Below are positions 9,338 to 20,160 of a DNA stretch of 64,000 nucleotides, piece after piece. The stretch covers positions 35,253-99,252 of the forward strand of contig JAFVIB010000007.1 in assembly GCA_017474235.1 (NCBI GenBank). The letters are read 5' to 3'. How positions within the stretch are numbered: position 1 is the first letter of the stretch; each line of letters opens with the position of its first letter. The DNA comes from Alistipes sp. (GTDB lineage: Bacteria > Bacteroidota > Bacteroidia > Bacteroidales > Rikenellaceae). A model generated the notes under the pieces. That model was not told where the DNA came from. It ran no database searches and saw only the letters and a list, made by a program, of their open reading frames with translations. The translations under genes were made by a program, and so were the position numbers.

Positions 9338-9907
9338 ATGGCATTTGACATTGATCCGAAAGTGATAAAAAGGCTCTCTGAAGGCGATCAGAGCGCATTT
9401 CGTGTCGTGTTTGAGCACTACTACCCTCGCGTATATGAGTTTATCCGCCGCATTGTCAAGTCAGACACCATCTCTGAGGATATTGCGCAGGATATATTCG
9501 TCAAGATTTGGGAGCGTCGCGAGATGTTTGGTGTAGAGGTTCAATCATTCGGCAAGTATATCTATGTCATGTCTCGAAATGCCGCTATCAATGCCATCCG
9601 CCGCACGGGTCGCATTACTCCGTTGGTAGAGGATACTGTAAATCGTTCCGAGAACTTCTCTATCGAGGATGACTACTATGCTCGTGAGAAGGAGCTTATC
9701 ATTCGCCTTACCGTCTGTCAGATGCCCGAGCAGCGTCGTCGTATCTTTGAGATGAGCCGTTATATGGGTATGGATAATCAGACTATCGCCACTACACTCA
9801 ACCTCTCAAAGAAGACTGTCGAGAATCATCTTACGCTGGCACTCAAGACTTTACGCTCTGTTTTGGCTTGCTGGATTGCTATATTTTTCGGGGGGGGGAA
9901 TTTGTAA
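9338..9907 (+). CDS. RNA polymerase ECF-type sigma factor
   Basis: Sigma-70 family protein of 189 residues with region 2 (about 22-95: DQSAFRVVFEHYYPRVYEFI, then SEDIAQDIFVKIWERRE) and region 4 (about 125-180, with LNLSKKTVENHLTLALKTLR as the helix-turn-helix). It would direct transcription of the fecR-susC-susD operon when released by FecR. It is divergent from fecR, with 125 bases between the two starts. The last codons contain a run of nine G (9890-9898), giving FFGGGNL; a one-base slip would change only the C-terminal end. Function is firm by family; the exact target set is inferred from neighbourhood. Confidence 0.93.
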   Translation: MAFDIDPKVIKRLSEGDQSAFRVVFEHYYPRVYEFIRRIVKSDTISEDIAQDIFVKIWERREMFGVEVQSFGKYIYVMSRNAAINAIRRTGRITPLVEDTVNRSENFSIEDDYYAREKELIIRLTVCQMPEQRRRIFEMSRYMGMDNQTIATTLNLSKKTVENHLTLALKTLRSVLACWIAIFFGGGNL

Positions 9908-9987
9908 CTAACCATTTCTATCTTCCATTCAAATCGTCTTATCGCCTGTCAATTTAATCGTTTATGTAACGATTTTGAATTTCGAAT

Positions 9988-10018
9988 TTTGAATTCTGAA
10001 ATGTCTTGACTAACTTTG
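9988..10018 (+). promoter_or_regulatory. Promoter for the DUF2723 gene
   Basis: TTTG (9988-9991), a 19-base spacer and TAACTTTG (10011-10018) match the Bacteroidetes housekeeping promoter. The predicted leader to the ATG at 10041 is short, under 20 bases. The rest of the 9908-10040 gap is AT-rich with repeated GAATTTT-like words and no clear terminator for the sigma gene. Confidence 0.7.
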
Positions 10019-10040
10019 CACGATAATTTGACTGAAAATT

Positions 10041-13000
10041 ATGGATTTAAAATATTTTAACCGACTCAACAGATGGATTGGCTGGGCAGTATTTGCCATA
10101 GCAGCCGTTGTCTATCTGGTTACATTAGAGCCATCCTCAAGTCTTTGGGATTGCTCCGAGTTTGTTGCCACCTCATACAAGTTAGAGGTTGGTCACCCTC
10201 CTGGAGCCCCACTCTTTATGCTGCAGGCTCGTATCGCTACCCTATTTGCACCATCTACACACTATGTACCGCATATGGTCAATGGAATGAATGCATTAGC
10301 AAGTGCCTTCTGTATTCTGTTCCTCTTTTGGACCATCACTCATATCGCCCGCCGTCTATTTACCCGCACAGGCGAGGCTCTTACTGCGGGTAAGGGTTAC
10401 GCAGTGCTTGGTGCAGGCGTTATAGGCGCATTGGCTTATACATTTACCGATACCTTTTGGTTTTCGGCAGTTGAGGGTGAGGTCTATGCCCTCTCGTCAA
10501 TGTTCACAGCCCTTGTTGTGTGGCTTATGCTCCGTTGGGAGGAGGAGGCTGACGATACCCACGCTATGCGTTGGATAATCCTTATTGCCTACCTTATGGG
10601 TCTGAGTATCGGTGTGCATATCCTCAACCTGCTCACAATTCCCGCTTTGGTATTTATCTACTACTTCCGCAAGAGTAGTAAGGTGACTTGGAAAGGTCTC
10701 TGCATAGCTACCCTTGCCGCAGGTGCTATACTGCTTGTTATCAACGGCATAATCATCCCTTATACTGTATATTTGGGTATGTTGGTCGATATATGGTTTG
10801 TAAACTCACTCGGACTGCCTGTAAATAGTGGCATTGTATGCTTTGTGCTGCTGATGTTTGCCGGTTTGGGTTATGCAATATACTATACACACAAGCGCGG
10901 TGCGAGGATTTGGAATCTTATTGCGGTCTGCGTAACGATGATTATGCTAGGCTTCTCGTCGTATGCTTCGGTTACCATTCGTGCAATGGTCAATCCGCCG
11001 ATGAACTCAAACAATCCGAATAATCCGGCAGCCCTGCTCTCGGTACTCAACCGCGACCAATATGGCAATCGCCCACTTATCTACGGAGCATCATACGCAG
11101 CACCTATTGAGAGCTATACCGAGAAGGAGTTGTATAACTACAACCCTGCCACAGAGAGCTACGACAAGATGACCACTGTCGATAGTTATATCTATCCAGA
11201 CAAGTTTATGCACCTCTTCCCTCGTATGTGGAACTACCTGAAGAAGGAGCACGACTACAAGCCGTGGGCAGCCTATCGCACAAAGGAGGAGATTGCCCGC
11301 AATGAGAATGGCGAGATTATCCGCGACGAGACGGGTCGTCCTGTGCGTCAGACAGTTATGGACTACGGCAAGGCTGTGCGCTACTACGACGGTTATGAGA
11401 CAAAGACTATCGTTGAGCCGACATTTATGGAGAATCTTCACTACTTCTTCTCCTATCAGCTCAACTATATGTATTGGCGATATTTCCTTTGGAACTTTGT
11501 AGGTCGTCAAGATGACATACAGGCAGAGGGAATAACCCTCACACACGGCAATTGGCTCTCGGGCATCGACTTTATTGACGAGCTCTACCTCGGTCCGCAG
11601 GATAATCTGCCGGCGGAGATGGAGAACAACCGCGCCCGAAATACCTACTATTTCCTGCCGTTTATCCTCGGTCTTATCGGTCTTATTTACCAGCTCAACC
11701 GAGATAAGCGCGGCTTTACGGTCGTTATGTGGCTCTTTATAATGATGGGTATCGCCCTTGTGGTCTATTTCAACTCCTCCCCGGGAGAGGTGCGTGAGCG
11801 TGACTATGTATATGCAGGCTCATTCTACGCCTTCTCGATATGGATAGGTCTCGGAGTGCTTGCCCTCTACGATGGTCTGTGCAGATTGTTGAAAAGCAGA
11901 GAGCGCAGTGCAGCTATTGCAGCCACAGTTATTGCAGCTGTTGTTCCAGGCATACTCTGCGCAGAGAATTGGGACGACCACGACCGCTCTAATCGCACTT
12001 GGGCGCGTGACTCGGGACACAACTACCTCAACAGCATTGTCGAGGTCGATGGCGTAAGCCCGATAATTGTCAATTACGGAGATAACGACACCTTCCCTGT
12101 ATGGTTTGCTCAGGAGGTGGATGGCGTGCGTACCGATGTTCGCATTATGAACAGCTCTTACCTTGATGGCGAGTGGTATGTAGATGAGATGAAGTGCAAG
12201 GCAAATGATGCTGACGGTATTCCATTCTCTCTGCCTCGCGAGAAATATACATTCCGTAACGATTGGATTCCTGTTATCGACCAGCTCGAGCGTCCTGTTG
12301 ATGCAAAGGAGGTTATGGAGTTTATCCGCAGCAACGACAAGCGTACGATGTACGATATTGGTATGGAGGAGCCTGTAGATTACATCCCTACAAAGCGTAT
12401 TGCCCTGCCGGTAGATAAGGATGCGGCTATAGCATCAGGAATTGTCAAGGAGTCTGACCGTGACCTTATGGTAGATACGGTATATATCGAGCTTAAGAAG
12501 AGTTCACTTTCACGCTCGGAGTTGATGCTGCTCGATATGTTTGCCAATTTTGATTGGAAGCGACCTATCTACTTCACACAGGCATATATGCTCAACAACT
12601 TCTCACTTGTTGATTATCTGCAATTTGACGGCTACGCATACCGTTTTGTGCCAATTCTGACACCACTCAAGGATAGTTGGGAGGTAGGTCGCGTAGATGC
12701 AGATTATGCCTACGATGTGTTGATGAATAAGACAAAGCACGGCGGAGTATCAAACCCTGATGTCTATGTCGATTCGTTTATGCACCACAATATTATGGTT
12801 GCCCGCACCCGTGAGGCTTTTGCAAGAGTTGCAAAGCAGTATATTATGCAGGAGGAGTATGCCCGCGCAGAGGAGCTGCTCGACAGAGGCTTGGAGGTGC
12901 TTCCTGTAAATCAGATTCGATTTACTATGGAGAATACCTATCCATTCTTGGAGGGTTACTACTCTATCGGTGCTGATGAAAAGGGCGATAATCTGCTTAT

Positions 13001-13244
13001 GGCATACGCAGATACGCTGATAAGCTATATCGAGTACTACTTACAATTTGAAGGCTTCTACGGCGACCTTGTGACCGATATTATCGACGAGAAGCTCGGC
13101 GAACTTTCGGAGCTCTACTACCTTGCCGGCATTGCCGACCGTAAGGAGGTTGTCCGCAGTTTCAACGAGTACTACAAAGATTCATTCGGGCTTACAGATG
13201 AGGAGCTTATGAACCCTGATGCAGATAATAATAACACTAAATAG
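10041..13244 (+). CDS. DUF2723 membrane protein (GT-C / family 117 glycosyltransferase-like)
   Basis: Integral membrane protein of 1067 residues. About ten hydrophobic segments fill the first 330 residues and a further group lies around 540-660; the C-terminal 400 residues are soluble. The start of DUF2723 is clear: a first helix, then [19 protein letters not shown] and [12 protein letters not shown], whose acidic loop resembles the catalytic loop of GT-C O-mannosyltransferases such as TMEM260. A role in protein or lipid glycosylation at the inner membrane is therefore likely but not proven for this protein. It has its own promoter, and cysS follows after only 2 bases, so the two are probably co-transcribed although no functional link is evident. 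Confidence 0.85.
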   Translation: MDLKYFNRLNRWIGWAVFAIAAVVYLVTLEPSSSLWDCSEFVATSYKLEVGHPPGAPLFMLQARIATLFAPSTHYVPHMVNGMNALASAFCILFLFWTITHIARRLFTRTGEALTAGKGYAVLGAGVIGALAYTFTDTFWFSAVEGEVYALSSMFTALVVWLMLRWEEEADDTHAMRWIILIAYLMGLSIGVHILNLLTIPALVFIYYFRKSSKVTWKGLCIATLAAGAILLVINGIIIPYTVYLGMLVDIWFVNSLGLPVNSGIVCFVLLMFAGLGYAIYYTHKRGARIWNLIAVCVTMIMLGFSSYASVTIRAMVNPPMNSNNPNNPAALLSVLNRDQYGNRPLIYGASYAAPIESYTEKELYNYNPATESYDKMTTVDSYIYPDKFMHLFPRMWNYLKKEHDYKPWAAYRTKEEIARNENGEIIRDETGRPVRQTVMDYGKAVRYYDGYETKTIVEPTFMENLHYFFSYQLNYMYWRYFLWNFVGRQDDIQAEGITLTHGNWLSGIDFIDELYLGPQDNLPAEMENNRARNTYYFLPFILGLIGLIYQLNRDKRGFTVVMWLFIMMGIALVVYFNSSPGEVRERDYVYAGSFYAFSIWIGLGVLALYDGLCRLLKSRERSAAIAATVIAAVVPGILCAENWDDHDRSNRTWARDSGHNYLNSIVEVDGVSPIIVNYGDNDTFPVWFAQEVDGVRTDVRIMNSSYLDGEWYVDEMKCKANDADGIPFSLPREKYTFRNDWIPVIDQLERPVDAKEVMEFIRSNDKRTMYDIGMEEPVDYIPTKRIALPVDKDAAIASGIVKESDRDLMVDTVYIELKKSSLSRSELMLLDMFANFDWKRPIYFTQAYMLNNFSLVDYLQFDGYAYRFVPILTPLKDSWEVGRVDADYAYDVLMNKTKHGGVSNPDVYVDSFMHHNIMVARTREAFARVAKQYIMQEEYARAEELLDRGLEVLPVNQIRFTMENTYPFLEGYYSIGADEKGDNLLMAYADTLISYIEYYLQFEGFYGDLVTDIIDEKLGELSELYYLAGIADRKEVVRSFNEYYKDSFGLTDEELMNPDADNNNTK

Positions 13245-13246
13245 AT

Positions 13247-14719
13247 ATGAAACCAACACTTACACTCTACAACACCCTTACCCGTCGTAAGGAGGAGTTT
13301 GAGACAATACATCCTAATCGCGTAGGTATGTATGTCTGCGGTCCGACAGTATATGGCGATCCGCACTTGGGTCATACCCGTCCGGCAATTACATTCGATT
13401 TGCTCTTCCGCTACCTTCAAGCAGAGGGCTATAAGGTGCGCTATGTACGCAATATTACCGATGTGGGTCACCTTGAGCACGACGCTGACGAGGGCGAGGA
13501 TAAGATTGCAAAGAAGGCTCGCCTTGAGCAGCTTGAGCCTATGGAGGTTGCCCACTACTACACAGAGCGTTACCACAAGTATATGGAGATGATGGGTGTA
13601 CTCTCGCCATCTATCGAGCCACACGCATCGGGTCATATTATGGAGCAGATTGACTTTGTTCAGAAGATTCTTGATGCTGGTTTTGCCTATGTATCAAACG
13701 GCTCGGTATATTTCGATGTAGAGAAGTACAACGCTGCCCACCACTATGGCTGCCTGTCGGGTCGAAATCTTGATGATATTGTTACCGACACCCGAACATT
13801 AGACGGTCAGTCGGATAAGCAGCACTCATTTGACTTTGCACTTTGGAAGAAGGCGTCGCCTGAGCATATTATGCGCTGGAAGTCCCCTTGGAGCGACGGT
13901 TTCCCTGGTTGGCATATGGAGTGTTCGGCTATGAGTACAAAGTACCTCGGCGAGAAGTTTGATATCCACGGTGGCGGTATGGACCTTATGTTCCCACACC
14001 ACGAGTGCGAGATTGCACAATCGACAGCAGCCCTCGGTCACGACTCGGCTCGCTATTGGGTACACAACAATATGATTACAATCAACGGCAAGAAGATGGG
14101 TAAGAGTTACAACAACTTTATTACCCTCGAGCAGATGTTCAACGGTCAGCACGATGCCCTTGAGCAGGCTTATAGCCCGATGACAGTTCGCTTCTTCATC
14201 CTTCAGGCACACTACCGCTCAACTCTCGACTTCTCAAATGAGGCTCTCAAGGCTGCCGAGAAGGGTCTTGACCGACTGATGAAGGGTATTGAGGCACTTG
14301 GTAAGGCAAAGCCGTCAGCTACCACATCTTTCAACGCAGCAGAGCTTGCAGAGCGTTGCGAGGCAGCTATGGCAGACGATCTAAACTCTCCAATGGTAAT
14401 CTCTGCGCTGTTTGACTATGTAAAGATATTCAACTCTCTTGCCGACGGCAGCCACACTGCAACTGCCGAGGATTTGCAGAGCCTTAAGGCAACTGTAAAC
14501 CGCTGGGTATTCGACATTCTCGGTCTGAAAGACGAGAAGGCTGCAACATCAGGTGGCAAGGATATGGTCACTCCACTTGTAGAGATGTTGCTCAATATGC
14601 GTCTTGAGGCTAAGGCTGCAAAGAATTGGGCTCTGTCAGACCAGATTCGCGATAACCTTACCGCTATCGGCATCCGAGTTAAAGACCGCAAAGACGGCTT
14701 CGATTGGGAGATAGAGTAA
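13247..14719 (+). CDS. cysS: Cysteinyl-tRNA synthetase
   Basis: Class I aminoacyl-tRNA synthetase charging tRNA-Cys in the cytoplasm. The 490 residues have the expected order: [13 protein letters not shown] (about 31-43, including the zinc-ligand Cys and the HIGH motif as HLGH), the Rossmann core with WHMECSAMS and [15 protein letters not shown] (zinc ligands), KMGKSYNNF (about 282-290, the KMSKS loop), and a helical anticodon-binding C-terminus. Length is normal for the family. It begins 2 bases after the DUF2723 stop and is followed by an intrinsic terminator. Confidence 0.97.
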   Translation: MKPTLTLYNTLTRRKEEFETIHPNRVGMYVCGPTVYGDPHLGHTRPAITFDLLFRYLQAEGYKVRYVRNITDVGHLEHDADEGEDKIAKKARLEQLEPMEVAHYYTERYHKYMEMMGVLSPSIEPHASGHIMEQIDFVQKILDAGFAYVSNGSVYFDVEKYNAAHHYGCLSGRNLDDIVTDTRTLDGQSDKQHSFDFALWKKASPEHIMRWKSPWSDGFPGWHMECSAMSTKYLGEKFDIHGGGMDLMFPHHECEIAQSTAALGHDSARYWVHNNMITINGKKMGKSYNNFITLEQMFNGQHDALEQAYSPMTVRFFILQAHYRSTLDFSNEALKAAEKGLDRLMKGIEALGKAKPSATTSFNAAELAERCEAAMADDLNSPMVISALFDYVKIFNSLADGSHTATAEDLQSLKATVNRWVFDILGLKDEKAATSGGKDMVTPLVEMLLNMRLEAKAAKNWALSDQIRDNLTAIGIRVKDRKDGFDWEIE

Positions 14720-14744
14720 CAAAAAATAGCAACTATTCTTCACA

Positions 14745-14779
14745 ACCGACTTTGGCTTTCAAACCACAGTCGGTTTTTT
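14745..14779 (+). terminator. Intrinsic terminator after cysS
   Basis: ACCGACTTTGG pairs with CCACAGTCGGT (one mismatch) around a 7-base loop and is followed by six T. It closes the DUF2723-cysS unit. Confidence 0.85.
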
Positions 14780-14824
14780 CGTTATAATCTATAATAAAAA
14801 CTATGTTTTTAACAGAAAAAGTCG

Positions 14825-14832
14825 TATCTTTG
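14825..14832 (+). promoter_or_regulatory. -7 box for the TonB-dependent receptor
   Basis: TATCTTTG matches TAnnTTTG 38 bases before the ATG at 14871. A T-rich stretch but no clean TTTG is seen at -33. Confidence 0.55.
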
Positions 14833-14870
14833 CGCTGTAAAGACAATTTCTAATTTTTAAACAATTGCTT

Positions 14871-17570
14871 ATGAAGAAACTTTTACTTCTGATGTGCGGT
14901 CTTTTCATTGGTTTTGTTGCCAATGCTCAGACCATCGTATCGGGTACAGTTGTCGATGAGGCAGGTGCTCCAGTTATCGGTGCATCCGTATTTGTTCCCG
15001 AAACAACTATGGGTACAAGCACCGATGTAGATGGAACATTCTCATTCTCGGTACGCGGTACTGCGAAGCAGGTTCAGATTACCTGCATCAACTACAGAAC
15101 AGAGACTATCGAGGCAAACATCACCGGTGCTAAGTACGACTTGGGTACTATCACACTGGTTGCCGAGGCTCTGACTTTGGAGGATATCGTGATTACACAG
15201 TCTGTAGCTGTGTCACGCAAGACTCCGGTTGCTGTATCAACAATCTCACTCGACGAAATCGAGTTCAAGATTGGCGGTATGGAGTTCCCTGAGGTACTCA
15301 AATCTACTCCGGGTGTTTACGCTACTAAGGATGGTGGTGGCTTTGGAGACTCTAAGATCAACATGCGTGGTTTTAAGAGTGCCAATGTTGCTGTTATGAT
15401 CAACGGTGTGCCTGTAAACGATATGGAGTGGGGTGGCGTCTATTGGTCAAACTGGGCAGGTCTCTCTGATGTAACCCGCTCAATGCAGACTCAGCGCGGT
15501 ATGGGTGCTTCTAAGGTATCTTCTCCAACTGTCGGTGGTACAATCAACATCGTTACAAACTCTATCGATGCTAAGCAGGGCGGAACAGCCTCTTATGGTA
15601 TTGGTAATGACGGTGCAAACACAATGTCATTCAGCCTCTCTACAGGTCTTTCAAAGAGTGGTTGGGCTATGAGCGTATTGTTTGCAAAGCGTTGGGGTGA
15701 CGGCTATATCCAGGGTACAGGCTATGAGGCTTACAACTGGTTTGCAAACATCTCAAAGCGTATCAACTCAAAGCATCAGCTCTCACTCACCGCATTCGGT
15801 GCTCCACAGACTCACAACCAGCGTAAGCCACTCTATGCAGGTCTTTCAATTCAGGAGTGGGATAAGGTTGCAAAGTGGATGGGCGAGGAGAACAAGTATC
15901 GCTACAACGCTATCTATGGTTTTGACAACAATGGCAAGGAGCGTTCTTCTATGGTAAACCACTACCACAAGCCACAGATTTCGCTCAACCACCAGTGGCA
16001 GATTGACCACAAGTCATCACTCTCAACAGCACTCTATGTATCTATCGGTCGTGGTTATGGTTACTCTGGTCAGGGTCGTACTTCTGCTTGGCGTGCTAAG
16101 TGGAACGGCTCTTCAAACGGTACTCTGCTTACAGACTATCGTAAGGCTGACGGAACTTTTGACTACGGTAAGATTCAGGACGAGAATGCTGCAAGTGCAA
16201 CAGGTTCAAATATGGTAATGTCGAAGTCTGTAAACGACCATATGTGGTACGGTCTGCTCTCAACATATACCAACGAGTTGCTCCCAGGTTTGGAGCTCTC
16301 TGCCGGTGTTGATGCTCGTTACTATGTAGGTACACACACCAACGAGATTATCGACCTCTATGGTGGTCAGTACTTTATCGACGACGCCGACCGTAAGAAT
16401 GTAAAGGTTGAGAACAATGCAGCTGCGGCTGATCCAAGCTGGGTAAACGAGAAGCTCACTGTTGGTGATATTGTATATCGTGACTATGACGGTCATGTTC
16501 ACCAGGAGGGTGTATTTGCACAGTTGGAGTACACAAAGAACCGTCTGAATGCATTTGTTTCAGGTTCATTCTCAAATACAGGTTACTGGCGTGTTGACCG
16601 CTTCTACTATGATGCTGCACACCAGCGTTCAGAGACTATCAACTTCCTCGGTTTCACTGCAAAGGGTGGTGTAAACTACAATGTTTCAAAGATCTCTAAC
16701 TTCTTCCTCAACTTGGGTTATATCTCTCGTGCTCCATTCTTCTCTGGTGGTGCATTCTTGCAGTCAACAACCAGCCATATGACTAACCCTGACGCAGTAA
16801 ACGAGAAGGTTGCATCAGTTGAGCTCGGTTACGGTCTTCGTTCACAGAAGCTCGCTATCAATGTGAATGCATACTACACACTGTGGATGGATAAGTCTGA
16901 TGTTCGTTCAAAGTTGATGTCAAATGGCGACTATGCTCGTGTAAATATGACAGGTGTAGATGCTCGTCACGCAGGTATCGAGGTTGACTTGCGTTACAAG
17001 CCGGCTCCATGGGTAAATATTACCGGTATGATCTCTTGGGGTGACTGGGTATGGTCAAGCGACACTCGTGGTTATATCTACGACTCACAGGGTCAGCCTA
17101 TGACTTCGAAGCTCGACGGTACTGTTGCTTCAGGTATCATGGCTGATGACCACGCTTGGATTGAGCTTAAGCAGAAGGGTATCCATGTAGCAGGTTCTGC
17201 ACAGACTACTGCTGCTGTAGGTGTTGATTTCTTCCCATTGAAGGGTCTTCGCGTAAGTGCAGATTGGAACCTCTATGGTCGTAACTTCGCTGACTTCTAC
17301 CTCGGTTCAAACCTTGTAACAAACACTGCTGTAACTGTAAACGACCCTTGGCAGATTCCAGTAGGTCACCAGCTTGACCTCTCTGCAAGCTACTCATTCA
17401 AGATGGGTAAGGTTCGTGCAACTCTCTATGGTAATGTAAATAACTTGTATGACTACAACTACATTATGGATGCTCAGTGCGCAACTGACGCTAAGGGCTG
17501 GCAGGACTGCTACGCTGTAATGTACTCATTCGGTCGTACATACACACTCCGTCTTAAAATTAATTTCTAA
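14871..17570 (+). CDS. TonB-dependent outer-membrane receptor
   Basis: An 899-residue receptor starting at ATG 14871 (a TTG six bases earlier is in frame but less likely). A signal peptide ends at VANAQ; a carboxypeptidase-regulatory-like domain covers about 23-105 (GTVVDEAGAPVIGASV); the plug spans about 110-230 (INMRGFKSANVAVMINGVPV, then VGGTINIVT); and the barrel ends in SFGRTYTLRLKINF. Unlike the SusC at 4593 it has no STN domain and no SusD neighbour. The next gene, 12 bases downstream, encodes a lipoprotein that probably serves as its surface partner. The substrate is unknown; neither cobalamin nor siderophore genes are nearby. Confidence 0.9.
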   Translation: MKKLLLLMCGLFIGFVANAQTIVSGTVVDEAGAPVIGASVFVPETTMGTSTDVDGTFSFSVRGTAKQVQITCINYRTETIEANITGAKYDLGTITLVAEALTLEDIVITQSVAVSRKTPVAVSTISLDEIEFKIGGMEFPEVLKSTPGVYATKDGGGFGDSKINMRGFKSANVAVMINGVPVNDMEWGGVYWSNWAGLSDVTRSMQTQRGMGASKVSSPTVGGTINIVTNSIDAKQGGTASYGIGNDGANTMSFSLSTGLSKSGWAMSVLFAKRWGDGYIQGTGYEAYNWFANISKRINSKHQLSLTAFGAPQTHNQRKPLYAGLSIQEWDKVAKWMGEENKYRYNAIYGFDNNGKERSSMVNHYHKPQISLNHQWQIDHKSSLSTALYVSIGRGYGYSGQGRTSAWRAKWNGSSNGTLLTDYRKADGTFDYGKIQDENAASATGSNMVMSKSVNDHMWYGLLSTYTNELLPGLELSAGVDARYYVGTHTNEIIDLYGGQYFIDDADRKNVKVENNAAAADPSWVNEKLTVGDIVYRDYDGHVHQEGVFAQLEYTKNRLNAFVSGSFSNTGYWRVDRFYYDAAHQRSETINFLGFTAKGGVNYNVSKISNFFLNLGYISRAPFFSGGAFLQSTTSHMTNPDAVNEKVASVELGYGLRSQKLAINVNAYYTLWMDKSDVRSKLMSNGDYARVNMTGVDARHAGIEVDLRYKPAPWVNITGMISWGDWVWSSDTRGYIYDSQGQPMTSKLDGTVASGIMADDHAWIELKQKGIHVAGSAQTTAAVGVDFFPLKGLRVSADWNLYGRNFADFYLGSNLVTNTAVTVNDPWQIPVGHQLDLSASYSFKMGKVRATLYGNVNNLYDYNYIMDAQCATDAKGWQDCYAVMYSFGRTYTLRLKINF

Positions 17571-17582
17571 AGAACTACAGCT

Positions 17583-20060
17583 ATGAATAAGAATATTATC
17601 AAAAGTATTTTGTCTGCCACTGCCGTAGCTCTTATGTGCTGGGGTTGTGAGACCAACTATTACAACGAGAACTATCTTGATGACTACGAGAACAATGGCG
17701 AGATTGTCGATGTTCACACCGTAGATCTCACTTTGGATAAGGATCACTACTCGGCTATCTCAAAGAATAGCACCAACAAATCTATCGCAGAGGCTGCCGG
17801 TGAGGATGCTGTAGCAGCTCTGTCAGCTGTTGCTAAGAATCAGTATTTTGCCTCTGCAGATGATGCAGCGACATATATCCCTGCATACTTATCGCAACTC
17901 TACCCTACATTCGACAATGGTTCTGTGGCTATGGTAACATATACCGCAGCTGTAAATGTACCTGAGAATGTACAGAAGCTCAACGCAGCTACAACTTTCG
18001 ACTTTAAGGATAAGAACTATCAGGCAGTTTGGGGCAATGAGAAGCGTTATGCCGCTGCATTTACCCCTGCAACTGTAGGTAGCCTTACACAGTTTATCCC
18101 AACCGAGGGTCTTGAGGCTGGCGACTATGTATTTGTAACTTACGACTACTCTGAGGCAGAGCCTGATTTCGAGGCTGAGGAGGAGGCTGTAAAGGAGGCA
18201 AACAAGCCTGTTATCACCTTCCCGGGCGCAGGTAAGTATCTCTTCGTAGCAAATGTAGGTGGTGTTGATTACGCCGCTACTCCACTTGGTGCAGATAAGA
18301 GCTACGGTTACCTTGGTCGTACAGAGGTTACTATCGCTGCTGATCAGATTGCTGCAAACGACACTACCAACGCTCTTGCTTGGACAGTTGCCGCTATGGA
18401 CGGAGGTTACTCTATCTGCGGTGCTGATGGTCGCTTTATCTATATGAAGGGTACTTACAACTCTTTCAACCTCTCAAAGGAGGTTGGCGCAGAGGGTTAT
18501 GCTTATACCTTCACACCTAATGAGGATGGTACTTTCGCTATCGTAAATGCGACAATGAACAAGTCATTGCAGCTCGATACTCAGTACAACACTTGGGGTG
18601 CTTACCCTGATATCCGTGGTGCTGTGCCTGCTGTATATGTACTCAACGATGCCGGTACTGCTTATGTAAATGTAGCGACACTCTCTGCCGGCAATGAGCC
18701 TGCTTATGTTAAGGTATCTAAGTTCGAGGGCGCAGGTAAGTATATCATCGCAGCTTCTGACGAGAACGGTTTCTACCCTGCTCTACCTGTTGCTGCTGAT
18801 AAGACATACGGCTACCTCAACCCAGGTACAGTAACTGTTAAGGGTGGCGTAATCGTTGATGATGAGGATGCAGCAGCTGTTGTTTGGACAGTTGAGGCTA
18901 CTGCAAATGCTAACGAGTATACACTCAAGGGTGCAGATGGCAGATACCACTATATGAAGGGTACTTACAACTCTTTCAATGTATCTGCTGACCTCGGCAC
19001 AGAGGGCTATGGCTATACTTTCGCAGTAAATGCAGACGGCACATTCACTATTACTAATGCTACAACAAACAAGTGGTTGCAGTATGACACTCAGTACAAC
19101 TCTTATGGTGCTTATAACACTCAGAAGGGTCTTCTCCCATCACTCTACAAGCACAATGGCGTTGTTACCGAGGAGCCTACTATCAAGCCAAAAGTTGATA
19201 GCAAGAAGGTTTATGTACTCTATAAGTGGAACGGCAGCTCATTTGAGAAGGATAACAATGTTCTTACACTCCAGCCTGCAGACTACGCAGAGATGGGTCA
19301 GGGTAAGTACAACAACTTCACAAGCCCTGCACAGGATAACTACCTGCCACTCTTCCTTGCTCAGAAGTACCCTTATGCACTTGAGGGTGACGAGGTTTAT
19401 GTAGGCTTCCGTTGCTATGCAGGTGGTGCTACCAACTTCGCTGTTGACCACTATACATTTGGTACAGAGTGGAGCAAGGTTAGCTACTTCGAGACTAAGA
19501 CCGACCAATTCCGTAAGGCTGAGGGCGTATGGAATATCGACCGTACACTCGAGCTCAACTTCCCTAACGGCGACGCAGGTGCAAAGGCATTCTACCAGTA
19601 CTGCGTAAACTGGGTATATGATAACAAGGATGTTGCTCTGGGCGCACCTGCTCGTGATAATGCAGGCGTAATCGTAGCTACCGACATCGTTACAATCTCA
19701 GGTGCAAAGCCAACAGGCGACTATTGGGTATCTAACTACGGTAACAACGAGTTCTATACAGGTGCATCTGCATACTATGGCAATATGGACTGGCGTGTAT
19801 CTGCCGTTAAGGGTGGCTTTACCGCAGCAGGTATGGGCGACCTTACAGACGACCAAATTACTGCAAAGCTCAAGGAGCACACTGCAGAGGTATTCGCAGC
19901 CGTTTTGGGCTATGCATATCCTACAATGACTCCGGAGGAGTATAAGAAGGTTGTTATCAACTTCTACGCATACGGTCCTAACGCTACCTACACTTGCGCA
20001 TTCGCAGTAACAGGTACAGGTACATTCGAGTATGTAGCAGACTCTATGGCAGAGCTTTAG
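17583..20060 (+). CDS. Repeat-containing lipoprotein partner of the TonB receptor
   Basis: An 825-residue exported protein with lipobox MCWGC (Cys22). Function not recognised. It holds two tandem homologous domains of about 145 residues. The first begins near residue 205 (FPGAGKYLFVANVGG) and the second near 380 (FEGAGKYIIAASDENG); both contain GADGR followed by YMKGTYNSFN and a Q.DTQYN motif. The DNA coding YMKGTYNSF is nearly identical in both copies, which suggests recent duplication or conversion. The C-terminal part (about 545-825) has no repeat and contains YALEGDEVYVGFRCYAGG. It follows the receptor gene by 12 bases and would be co-transcribed. A surface binding role is inferred from position only. 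Confidence 0.7.
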   Translation: MNKNIIKSILSATAVALMCWGCETNYYNENYLDDYENNGEIVDVHTVDLTLDKDHYSAISKNSTNKSIAEAAGEDAVAALSAVAKNQYFASADDAATYIPAYLSQLYPTFDNGSVAMVTYTAAVNVPENVQKLNAATTFDFKDKNYQAVWGNEKRYAAAFTPATVGSLTQFIPTEGLEAGDYVFVTYDYSEAEPDFEAEEEAVKEANKPVITFPGAGKYLFVANVGGVDYAATPLGADKSYGYLGRTEVTIAADQIAANDTTNALAWTVAAMDGGYSICGADGRFIYMKGTYNSFNLSKEVGAEGYAYTFTPNEDGTFAIVNATMNKSLQLDTQYNTWGAYPDIRGAVPAVYVLNDAGTAYVNVATLSAGNEPAYVKVSKFEGAGKYIIAASDENGFYPALPVAADKTYGYLNPGTVTVKGGVIVDDEDAAAVVWTVEATANANEYTLKGADGRYHYMKGTYNSFNVSADLGTEGYGYTFAVNADGTFTITNATTNKWLQYDTQYNSYGAYNTQKGLLPSLYKHNGVVTEEPTIKPKVDSKKVYVLYKWNGSSFEKDNNVLTLQPADYAEMGQGKYNNFTSPAQDNYLPLFLAQKYPYALEGDEVYVGFRCYAGGATNFAVDHYTFGTEWSKVSYFETKTDQFRKAEGVWNIDRTLELNFPNGDAGAKAFYQYCVNWVYDNKDVALGAPARDNAGVIVATDIVTISGAKPTGDYWVSNYGNNEFYTGASAYYGNMDWRVSAVKGGFTAAGMGDLTDDQITAKLKEHTAEVFAAVLGYAYPTMTPEEYKKVVINFYAYGPNATYTCAFAVTGTGTFEYVADSMAEL

Positions 20061-20073
20061 TAGTCTTGTATCC

Positions 20074-20119
20074 GCAAAAAGCAAGGGTGACTTTTATCTA
20101 AAGTCGCTCTTGCTTTTTT
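20074..20119 (+). terminator. Intrinsic terminator after the receptor-lipoprotein pair
   Basis: AGCAAGGGTGACTTT pairs with AAAGTCGCTCTTGCT (with wobble pairs) and is followed by six T, 15 bases after the stop codon. Confidence 0.75.
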
Positions 20120-20160
20120 GTTAGGATTACACCAACAGCACTACGCTCATTCCTTGCAAC

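Noticed and set aside
14092-14106. KMGKS instead of KMSKS in CysS
   Set aside because: Small substitutions at this position are tolerated and the rest of the enzyme is complete.
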